Part shown: one piece after another, positions 43,301-49,957 of the stretch
How the letters are laid out: each line of letters begins with the position of its first letter
Position numbering within the stretch: position 1 is the stretch's first letter
Assembly (NCBI GenBank): GCA_009777445.1
Contig: WRLV01000004.1
Coordinates: forward strand, 1 to 61,025
DNA from: Oscillospiraceae bacterium
Lineage (GTDB): Bacteria; Bacillota; Clostridia; Oscillospirales; Ruminococcaceae
DNA: 61,025 nt
Direction of reading: 5' to 3'
The notes under the pieces: generated by a model
The model's input: the letters and a program-made list of their open reading frames with translations, nothing else
Database searches by the model: none
What the model was told of the DNA's origin: nothing
Translations under genes and position numbers: made by a program

Positions 43301-43506
43301 TTACCGCGAAAAAGTTGGTTAAAGACATCTCATATTCAATAGCAACCGTAGTCATCGGCTCTTTCCTCGCGCTGATTTTAGGAACACTCTTCATGATGTT
43401 CGTAATGCCCGAAATGTTCAGCGCGACCACGATAATAGGTTACAACCTAAGTTGGTTGACAGTGATGTTGATTATACAGACTTTGAGGAAGTATAGGGAT
43501 GGGTGA
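40381..43506 (+). CDS. P-type-ATPase-like membrane protein lacking the phosphorylation motif
   Basis: About 1040 residues. The start is unclear: ATG 40360 lies in the repeat, so TTG 40381 or GTG 40393 is likelier. The first 450 residues are charged and probably disordered (FSVDEILAELDTD, repeated acidic and Lys-rich stretches). Then membrane helices and a region that follows the P-type layout: VDARLLFPAGCVAFRNIKLC where DKTGT is expected, GSRRILLGNRKQM like the N-domain, AIGGEAVAMFFIEVFSNPEI then SVVVRSCDSLITVAKIADVF where the TGD motif normally lies. No DKTGT is found, so catalysis is unlikely. A pair of helices ends the protein. Proposed as a pseudo-P-type ATPase of unknown role. Confidence 0.65.
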   Translation: MESVVRGLSDKNFSVDEILAELDTDGSDDSAMVTSPSFTDDILEALLNEPETPLKKEPLNEINETNVFTVEKPVAVAVEVDIEPREKEPKPKRKPLIKFPSKENKADKALFNKAKKMPKPLIEDIDDVVRAPIKEVEITPYKGTEAQFSVHDESADPHERRRRKNIEDTDNIEIFDDRYKPPKFSDTMNIPSDTRVIPPINREKQLKLLEEQTILKTDKQLEHHDDIIDGINPYEVIKKARKELSDIDIGDMEFGDLSGDTQGVVGDDLKQLASKVADKNQAEHITEEVGIKTYQPPEKKKKEDFSVTSIIDSVSDDTAALLGEINHAIKEREVMKKNTLPIGDKREIKPTTQTVTNVLTPQLNDLTQTGGSIPLNALNIDYQKQVLKDTTLVPQQDIADVQEKAEKLETLGEKRKRKIKSFMLEDLDDDDEYEDEEEVEEAEDFDGYDASEQIWEELRDSHRALNFRFFVLFIITGFLAVVTFCNDFGINLAYRVFGFDFVILDRRFEPIAHIVMQLVVGLMGLAVCKGVLVDGIKKLFLKRGDCDGICAASSLMATVGTAVALADPVAVKAGEAHIYIVVGMGALLFNTIGKLMMIRRAKHNFRFVAGDGAKYYGDIVSNSELADAFTKGVAEELPVLCTMRKTEFLSDFLKSSYCNDVADATSKTLTPIAFLASLLIGFIAFFFGIGDYTPQNNIVWSSTVCVGAMSAFSSFSIMLAVNNPFRRALKQLEKNDSVVLGYDSAMAFSAVNSVLVDARLLFPAGCVAFRNIKLCQNKTSLARVSIDEAIITAASLAIESGSILSSMFYDMVAGKKELLYDVEELIYEVNMGINGWIGSRRILLGNRKQMERHSVEIGSRDKERKYTKQNCDVVYLAIGGEAVAMFFIEVFSNPEIKRSMQKLYQNNTSVVVRSCDSLITVAKIADVFDIPPDKTKILNFNLHEKFEECTKYTSRGRGDLSCNGTFTSLATALITAKKLVKDISYSIATVVIGSFLALILGTLFMMFVMPEMFSATTIIGYNLSWLTVMLIIQTLRKYRDG

Positions 43507-43637
43507 TATATTATGTCAAGCATATTTTAAATTTTCACAAAACTTTCACATAACCATCACCATCAGCACACATAACGGCTTTACAATTAGATTACTAGTG
43601 TAATTATAATTGGAAAAATTGAAAAGAGGTGTATGAT

Positions 43638-43802
43638 ATGCATAATGAAAATTATGTTTTCATAAAGGACAATGATGGCAACCAATTAAGGTTTAGACGC
43701 ACGGACACTTTTTGCCCACGGTTGAAAAGTAGAGTAACATTTAAAGATACTGAAAGCGATGAGGTAGCACAAGACTCAAAAGAACAAAAACATATAAGTT
43801 GA
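43638..43802 (+). CDS. 54-residue protein upstream of the metallopeptidase-like gene
   Basis: AGAGGTG lies six bases before ATG 43638. The protein begins MHNENYVFIKDNDGNQLRFR and ends with an acidic-basic tail (TESDEVAQDSKEQKHIS). It has one cysteine and no membrane segment. It lies 76 bases before the next gene on the same strand. No family recognised; it may be a small regulator or partner of the large protein. Too short for routine ORF calls, but the ribosome site supports it. Confidence 0.6.
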   Translation: MHNENYVFIKDNDGNQLRFRRTDTFCPRLKSRVTFKDTESDEVAQDSKEQKHIS

Positions 43803-43878
43803 GTGTCTGTGTCCAAATTATTTTTGGGGGATTTTTGCCCCCTTAGTTTCGTATGCCCACAGAAAGGAATTATAAATC

Positions 43879-46251
43879 ATGTCAAACCCAAAGGGACATA
43901 TCTTGAAATTTTATAAAAAAATATCAGCACTTAGCTTTCTCGTTCCTAACAACAAATTTAATTTCACGATTTTCATGAATTTTGATGGAATATGTGTCGA
44001 AAACATTTATAAATACGAAGAGTTTTCTGATGTCAAAAAGTTCAAAGAAGACGATGCTTTTCTTCGTGCGCATTGTGAAATTCAAAAACTAAACGTGTAT
44101 TATTTGAATTCTGAGCACACGAACATTTTCTCTCATGGTGAAGGTTCTGAATTGTCTCCCCTTATTGCTGTCACACTCATTGATAAAGCCTCTTATAATT
44201 ACATGGAACGAGATGAATTGGTAGAAGAACTGAATAAAATTTCAGAGGAAGAAAACGGAAAAACTGGTTGTGAATATAAGTACGAGCTTTTAGGCACATT
44301 TTCTTCCGAAAGCTATGTGTTGGTGTCACGTAGCAACAGTTATGATACCATCTTTAACGTGCTTGAAAATTTGAGGGAAATAGAAGACTTTCCAACAAAC
44401 ACCATATACACGATTGTGGGTTTTGACCCACTATCTAAAAAAATAAGAGATTGGAACGATAATGACTTAGAGTTGTCCATTAGATTGCAATTAAGTTCTG
44501 CGGCTAAATTTAAAAACGTCTCTGACAAAATTGGAGACTTTGTCGATGTAAAAAAACAATATTTAACATTTGGAAAATTCGACCTTGGCGTTGTGGGCAA
44601 AGCTACTAACACGGAAAGCCTAATAAAACTATATGGAGATAAGGGCTTTCTTGATTTAAAAGATAGCGAAAGTGGGGTTTTATCATCTAACACCAGGTTC
44701 TTAAAAAGATTAGAAAAAAATAGCGCACAAAAAAACAAAGTCATTACGAAATACTCGGACATAACTACAAAGAAACCGTGGGATTCTAAATTTTATGGTG
44801 ACGGTCGTGGTGCAGACAATGAATTGAAAAGATTGATAATTCGGTTGACTCAAGCTCAAAACTCAGTGTTTTCCCAAAAGCAAGCAAAAAAAACGGTCGA
44901 AGAAATAAGAGACTTTGCCTTAAAAGCTTTGCAAAATAATGTAGAACCTAAGCCGAATAAAGAAGACATTTTGAGAATTATTAAGCATTTTAATACGCTT
45001 TTAGACAATCGTTTTACATATAACTTTAGGGATTTTGAGAGTCCTCAAGCAGATGTGCGTTGCGCCTATTCCAGTTCAAAAATATTGGTGGCATATGAGA
45101 ATTGCTTAAAAGTTTTCTTGAAAGGGGCAAACTATAGCGTTTATTCAAATTTAACAGTGGCTACATACATGGAAGTGACCGCTCACAAGGCTGCCTTTTA
45201 TAATAATTTGTATGTTTTTGTAGGCTTTCCGGTTGATTTTATCTACTATCCAAACTACGCTCTACCTCTTTTGGTACATGAAATGGGACATCAGATATTA
45301 GAGCATAAGCTAACCAGAATTTATAAAAAAGAATACGACAGTGTTATGTCGAATGTTTTAAACCTATTAGAAGATAAAGAAAGTAATATGGCGTATCCGG
45401 AGCAAATTTTTTCTGAATGTATCGCTGACATATTTATGGTTCGTGCTTTGGATATCACAGACTATAAAAACTATTTAGATGTAGTTGTTTGGTATTATTA
45501 TCAAGTTGATGATTCATTGATTAAAGAAAAAGAATTTTCCGTAGTGAGAATATTGGCAATTAGTATCTTTTTGAATATTAAGAAGTTGATAAAGGGTAAA
45601 GAAACTGATTTAAAATCCCATGAATTGTTTGAACTATACAAAAATGACATTAAGAAAGAGATAGAAAGTTATAAATTATATATAGAAAACAAGAAAAATA
45701 TAGAGGGCAAAGAAGAGCTACTGAAAGAATTACTCGGTTATATGTTAAATTGTTTTGAAATCACAAAAACAAAAGAAGACTCAAACTATCGTGAAATTGC
45801 TTCACTGATATACAAGTTTCTTTACGATGTTTGGAAAAAAGATGAAAGTATCTTGACTTTTAATAACGCTGGTATCAAAACTTTACAAAATAAATATACA
45901 AGCACTAAACACAATAAATTTGATGGGTTGACTCAGTTCGTAGAATTTTATACGTTTGACACATCTATTGCCTGCGTTGAGTTGAATGATAAAAAATACA
46001 GTTTAAGACAGGACGATAAACCAACGGAAATAGAGTTAGATTCTTTTGATATCAAAAAGATTAAAGTATTCACCGTTGAGAAAGAAGCCGAATTGGACGT
46101 AAAAGTAGCCTTATATTGTAAGATAGAAAATCGTGTTCCTGTTCCTTGTGATGATTTTGATATAAAAATCACAGTAAAACAAAACGGCAGGGAAGACAAC
46201 CAAACCACAAAAACTATTAAAATAGTGTTGAATGAAGAAAAGACTGATTAA
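43879..46251 (+). CDS. Large protein with a zinc-metallopeptidase HEMGH motif, unknown function
   Basis: 790 residues, no signal peptide or membrane helix seen. Around residue 470 stands LPLLVHEMGHQILEHKLTRI, an HExxH zinc motif, followed about 50 residues on by EQIFSECIADIFMVRALDI, a plausible third ligand (Glu) of a gluzincin. The N-terminal 450 residues hold several beta-alpha stretches (ESYVLVSRSNSYDTIFNVLE, NTIYTIVGFDPLSKKIRDW) with no assignable fold. AGAAAGGAATTATAA precedes the ATG. Codon use is markedly AT-rich relative to both neighbours, a sign of transfer. Terminator at 46370. Candidates: protease effector of a defence or toxin system, or a phage-derived enzyme. Confidence 0.7.
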   Translation: MSNPKGHILKFYKKISALSFLVPNNKFNFTIFMNFDGICVENIYKYEEFSDVKKFKEDDAFLRAHCEIQKLNVYYLNSEHTNIFSHGEGSELSPLIAVTLIDKASYNYMERDELVEELNKISEEENGKTGCEYKYELLGTFSSESYVLVSRSNSYDTIFNVLENLREIEDFPTNTIYTIVGFDPLSKKIRDWNDNDLELSIRLQLSSAAKFKNVSDKIGDFVDVKKQYLTFGKFDLGVVGKATNTESLIKLYGDKGFLDLKDSESGVLSSNTRFLKRLEKNSAQKNKVITKYSDITTKKPWDSKFYGDGRGADNELKRLIIRLTQAQNSVFSQKQAKKTVEEIRDFALKALQNNVEPKPNKEDILRIIKHFNTLLDNRFTYNFRDFESPQADVRCAYSSSKILVAYENCLKVFLKGANYSVYSNLTVATYMEVTAHKAAFYNNLYVFVGFPVDFIYYPNYALPLLVHEMGHQILEHKLTRIYKKEYDSVMSNVLNLLEDKESNMAYPEQIFSECIADIFMVRALDITDYKNYLDVVVWYYYQVDDSLIKEKEFSVVRILAISIFLNIKKLIKGKETDLKSHELFELYKNDIKKEIESYKLYIENKKNIEGKEELLKELLGYMLNCFEITKTKEDSNYREIASLIYKFLYDVWKKDESILTFNNAGIKTLQNKYTSTKHNKFDGLTQFVEFYTFDTSIACVELNDKKYSLRQDDKPTEIELDSFDIKKIKVFTVEKEAELDVKVALYCKIENRVPVPCDDFDIKITVKQNGREDNQTTKTIKIVLNEEKTD

Positions 46252-46272
46252 CAGTTTGGTTGAACCTCAAAA

Positions 46273-46313
46273 CCCCACCCTCACCTATTTCCGCAAGACA
46301 TTCCAACAAAAAA
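46273..46313. repeat. About 40-bp dispersed repeat, second copy
   Basis: CCCCACCCTCACCTATTTCC... through ACATTCCAACAAAAAAC is the reverse complement of 12443-12483 with one mismatch seen. Next to a terminator-like hairpin, as at the other site. Confidence 0.75.
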
Positions 46314-46328
46314 CAACCTAATCCCGCA

Positions 46329-46353
46329 CATCGTAGGGGACGGGCTTGTCCGT
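46329..46353. repeat. Degenerate GACGGGC hairpin
   Basis: TCGTAGGGGACGGGCTTGTCCGTACC, a worn copy of the hairpin family between the dispersed repeat and the terminator. Confidence 0.65.
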
Positions 46354-46369
46354 ACCGTAAACCAACCAC

Positions 46370-46407
46370 CACCGCCCAACACAAAAGTGTCGGGCGGTGT
46401 TTATTTT
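46370..46407 (+). terminator. Rho-independent terminator after the metallopeptidase-like gene
   Basis: CACCGCCC (46370-46377) pairs with GGGCGGTG (46392-46399), followed by TTTATTTT. The stem equals that of the terminator at 12412. Confidence 0.8.
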
Positions 46408-46543
46408 GCGGTAAATTCGGGACGACCCTACCCGCCCCCCAAATATTTTTAAAAACACACCACCAAAGGTACTTGAATTATGAGAGGATTTTTGGTATCA
46501 TTATAAGGATTGTATACACTTGTTTCTAAGAGGGGGTTGAACT

Positions 46544-47134
46544 ATGAAGTTGAAGTCGGAAACTTTTACCTGTTTTCACGAAATAGAACAAATACTTGAC
46601 AAAACAGAAGAGTTTGGTGAGCTTTGTGGGCTTTGTAATGCCGATAAGGCTAAGTTGCGGTTGTTGGCTGAGGAGATGTTGGGGCTTAATGTTCGCTTGT
46701 TTGATGAGTTGGAGTTTGAATTTTCGTTAAAAAACGAAGGCAACCGCTTTACCCTCAAGTTAAGCGTTAACACTGATGTAAGCGCGGAACAAAAGAGCCA
46801 AATTCTCTCGCTTGCAACTGACGGCAAAAACGCCGCACATAAAGGAATACTCGGCAAAATCAGCGGCGTGTTTTATGATATGTTGATGATTTCGGGCAAC
46901 GTAAATCCGAGCATGTCGCAAATGCCCATTACATACGGCGGTGTCGGGAATCTGATGTATTTTTCAATGAACGAATATCGCGAATGGCTTGCCAACGCGC
47001 CCACAGAAGAACAATGGGACGGCGTTGAAAAGTCAATCATCGCAAATATAGCCACCGATGTAAAAGTCGGGGTAAAAAACAATAAAGTCGAAATGACAAC
47101 GCTTGCAGATTTTTCTCTAAAGAAAGGATTCTAA
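46544..47134 (+). CDS. GHKL-ATPase-like protein paired with the antiporter
   Basis: 196 residues. TFTCFHEIEQILDKTEEFGE and KAKLRLLAEEMLGLNVRLFD look like the N-box helix of an RsbW-type ATPase (LAEEM in place of VEEIxxN), and FEFSLKNEGNRFTLKLSVNT the following strand; no clear DxG or GxG boxes are seen, so it may not bind ATP. GAGGGGGTTGAACT precedes the ATG. The antiporter gene starts four bases after its stop, so they are one operon. Proposed as a degenerate regulatory partner. Confidence 0.6.
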   Translation: MKLKSETFTCFHEIEQILDKTEEFGELCGLCNADKAKLRLLAEEMLGLNVRLFDELEFEFSLKNEGNRFTLKLSVNTDVSAEQKSQILSLATDGKNAAHKGILGKISGVFYDMLMISGNVNPSMSQMPITYGGVGNLMYFSMNEYREWLANAPTEEQWDGVEKSIIANIATDVKVGVKNNKVEMTTLADFSLKKGF

Positions 47135-47138
47135 CCCT

Positions 47139-49163
47139 ATGCAGACTTTTGTATTTATCTTAGTTCTCTTGACGGCGGTTTTGGTTTCCAACCCGATTAA
47201 CCGCTTTGTTCCTGTTTTGTCTGTTCCGATTGTTCAGATTATTTTAGGGGCTTTAATCACTTTTATTCCCTTTAGTGAGTTTGGGTTTGAATTTGAGTTT
47301 GAGCCCGAATTCTTCTTTGTTTTGTTTATCGCGCCGCTGATTTTTCACGCGGGCATGATGTTTGACAAGCGAACCATGCTTAAAGTTTTGGGGCCTATAC
47401 TGTCATCGGCGTTTTTGTTAGTGTTTATATCGGTGCTCGCTATTGGGTTTTTATTAAATTTTTTAGCCCCCGTTATTCCGTTGGCGGTAGCCTTTGTCTT
47501 AATCGCCGCGCTCAGCCCCACCGATGACGTTGCAGTAGATGCGGTGACAAAGCAAGCGGCAGTCCCTAAAAAAATCATGACTATTTTGTCGGGTGAGTCG
47601 GTCATAAATGATGCTTCGGGAATTGTCAGCTTTCAGTTCGCTGTGTTAGTCGTTACGACGGGCGTTTTTTCGCCGCTTCACATGGCTGAGGATTTTATTT
47701 TGATTGGTTTGGGTGGAATAGCAATCGGCGTTGCTTTCAGCGGGCTGAAATATATAATCGTGAAATGGCTGCGTAATGTGGGAATTGAAAACGCGACTTT
47801 ACATATTCTTTTAGGGATTTTAAGCCCGTTTGTTATTTTCATAATCGCGCACAGACTTCATCTAAGCGGAGTGTTGGCAGTGTTCGCCTCGGGGTTAATT
47901 CACTCGTTAGTTCAAGACAAATTTAACCCCGACTCGGTAAAATTACATATTGCCGGCGAGAGTGTTTGGAAAGTTCTCTCTTTCTCTCTTGAGGGGATTG
48001 TCTTTATCTTGTTGGGGTTACAGTTGCCGGGGATTTTAAAAGACTTAACGGACCACCAAGATATTCATGATGTAAACGATGGCTCAATCATAGTTCTCAT
48101 TTTATTACTGACTCTCGCTTTCGCTGTTCTTCGTTTTATATGGTGGATTGTCACCGTTCGCCCCGTTAAATATGAAGAGCAAGACATTCCAACCGAACCG
48201 AAAATAGGCAGAATTCGCTCAGGGTTGATTTTCAGCCTTTCCGGGGCAAGAGGGACGGTTACTTTAGCCTGTATACTGTCGGTGCCGCTTACGCTTTCTG
48301 ACGGAAGCCCCTTCCCCGAAAGAGAGTTGCTCATTTTGTTAGCGAGTGGGGTAATAGTCTGCTCTTTGCTGATTACGAACTTTTTATTGCCACTTGTCGC
48401 CAAAAAGGAAGAGAAACACTCTCAAGCATATGAGCAGGTTCATGCCGAAATCGTTCAAGGGGTAATTGCGCGGCTCTTATCTGATGCAAACGACAAAAAC
48501 CACCAAGAAATTTCAGTCATAGTTGACCATTACAGAAAACGTGATATTTTAAGACACGGGCATTATAGCCGCAAAACAAGAAAAGCAGAAGAAAATTTGA
48601 GAGGGCAAATTCTTTTGTGGGAAAAAGAAAACACGCTGAACATGCTAAAAAATAAAACCGTTGATGAGAGCGCGGCGCGTTATTTTCTCAAACGCTTAGA
48701 AACAATCGAGCTTGCAAAAAAATACGGTTTACTCTATAAAATAGTGTCGTTCTTAAAACAGCGAAAAGCTAAACCGGAGGGTGACATTCCCGAAGAAATA
48801 ACAAGCAGCATGAAAATAGCCGAGTTGAATTTCAAGGCAATTCGCGAGGGTAACGCGCTGTTTGTTTTAGACAAACTAAAGGCCGCCAAAACCGATGAAA
48901 ACGGCGATGCCGTTGACAGGTTGCGCGCTTTCTATGAGCTGTCACACAAATTAGCGGAATCAATTCAACAAAGTGCTTATAACGTCTCGCGCGAAACTAA
49001 AAAGAGGGGCAACTCTTTAGTCATCGAGGTTGCCGCAAAGGCCTTTAAAATCGAGAGAGGGCTTATTCAAGAAATGCTTGAAGTCGGAAGAATTTCAAGA
49101 GAAACCGCCAAAGAAATGCGCTCTAATATTATCGCGATGGAAGCACGTACAATTAACAATTGA
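47139..49163 (+). CDS. Na+(K+)/H+ antiporter, CPA1 family
   Basis: 674 residues: about 12 membrane helices in the first 420, then a 250-residue cytoplasmic domain of helices. AALSPTDDVAVDAVTKQAAV and SGESVINDASGIVSFQFAVL carry the ND-type ion-binding Asp residues of the CPA1 group. It exchanges Na+ or K+ for H+ and sets cytoplasmic pH. AAGAAAGGATTC precedes the ATG. The end TINN and TGA come from the heptamer array of the next element. Confidence 0.92.
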   Translation: MQTFVFILVLLTAVLVSNPINRFVPVLSVPIVQIILGALITFIPFSEFGFEFEFEPEFFFVLFIAPLIFHAGMMFDKRTMLKVLGPILSSAFLLVFISVLAIGFLLNFLAPVIPLAVAFVLIAALSPTDDVAVDAVTKQAAVPKKIMTILSGESVINDASGIVSFQFAVLVVTTGVFSPLHMAEDFILIGLGGIAIGVAFSGLKYIIVKWLRNVGIENATLHILLGILSPFVIFIIAHRLHLSGVLAVFASGLIHSLVQDKFNPDSVKLHIAGESVWKVLSFSLEGIVFILLGLQLPGILKDLTDHQDIHDVNDGSIIVLILLLTLAFAVLRFIWWIVTVRPVKYEEQDIPTEPKIGRIRSGLIFSLSGARGTVTLACILSVPLTLSDGSPFPERELLILLASGVIVCSLLITNFLLPLVAKKEEKHSQAYEQVHAEIVQGVIARLLSDANDKNHQEISVIVDHYRKRDILRHGHYSRKTRKAEENLRGQILLWEKENTLNMLKNKTVDESAARYFLKRLETIELAKKYGLLYKIVSFLKQRKAKPEGDIPEEITSSMKIAELNFKAIREGNALFVLDKLKAAKTDENGDAVDRLRAFYELSHKLAESIQQSAYNVSRETKKRGNSLVIEVAAKAFKIERGLIQEMLEVGRISRETAKEMRSNIIAMEARTINN

Positions 49164-49211
49164 CAATTGACAATTGACAATTGTGGAGTCGCCGTTGACG
49201 ACGGATTTAAA
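49149..49211. repeat. Heptamer/hairpin element at the antiporter 3' end
   Basis: Four TTGACAA-type heptamers (49153-49182), then GTCGCC-GTT-GACGAC (stem with one mismatch, 49189-49203) and the usual GGATTTAAAAT flank. It leads straight into the next gene's ribosome site. Confidence 0.88.
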
Positions 49212-49223
49212 ATGGGAGGTTTT

Positions 49224-49934
49224 ATGTTAAAAATTATAGCTAAGACTATTTGTGTTCTACTTATTATTGCGTTGGTGGGGTGTGTTAATGTTAGTGAGTC
49301 GCCGACGTTGGAGAGTGCTGTTCCTTCGGGGTTTGTGTTGGTTACTGATGTTATTCCAGACGCAATATTGGAAATTCGTTATTATAGCACATATAATTTT
49401 GTGGGTGAACGGATTGACGACTACTTGGCCCCTGTCGCAATTTTAAGCGAGCAAGCCGCAAACGCGCTCAAGTCAGTGAATGACGAGCTTCGCGCTCAAG
49501 GCTATGCCGTTAAAATATTCGATGCTTATCGACCGCAAGGGGCGGTTGCGCATTTTGTCCGCTGGGCTAATGACTTGAATGACATTACAACCAAAGAATT
49601 TTTTTACCCCGACATTGATAAAGACCGCATTATTCCCGACCGCTATATTATGGAACGTTCGGGTCACTCACGCGGCAGCACTGTGGATTTAACCCTCATC
49701 GACATGAAAACAGGCAAAGAGCTTGATATGGGGACACCTTTTGACTTTTTCGGGCTTCCCTCTCACCACGACACCGACTTGATAACAAGTGAACAAACAG
49801 CCAACCGCTTAATCCTAAAAAACGCAATGGAAAAAGCAGGCTTCTTGCCGTATGACGAAGAATGGTGGCACTATACCCTTGACAACGAGCCGTTCCCTGA
49901 CACCTATTTTGAGTTCCCTGTGAAAAATTATTAA
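49224..49934 (+). CDS. D-Ala-D-Ala dipeptidase VanX-like lipoprotein
   Basis: 236 residues. ATG 49224 follows GGGAGG; the frame upstream reads the repeat. Signal with lipobox LVGC (VLLIIALVGCVNV). IFDAYRPQGAVAHFVRWAND, ERSGHSRGSTVDLTLIDM (zinc His and Asp) and DEEWWHYTLDNEPF (catalytic Glu and zinc His) mark an M15D peptidase. It cleaves D,D-dipeptides; as a lipoprotein it would act outside, on peptidoglycan fragments, rather than as a resistance enzyme in the cytoplasm. 23 bases before the ABC transporter gene. Confidence 0.92.
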   Translation: MLKIIAKTICVLLIIALVGCVNVSESPTLESAVPSGFVLVTDVIPDAILEIRYYSTYNFVGERIDDYLAPVAILSEQAANALKSVNDELRAQGYAVKIFDAYRPQGAVAHFVRWANDLNDITTKEFFYPDIDKDRIIPDRYIMERSGHSRGSTVDLTLIDMKTGKELDMGTPFDFFGLPSHHDTDLITSEQTANRLILKNAMEKAGFLPYDEEWWHYTLDNEPFPDTYFEFPVKNY

Positions 49935-49957
49935 ATTTTTGAAAGGTTTAATGGAAA

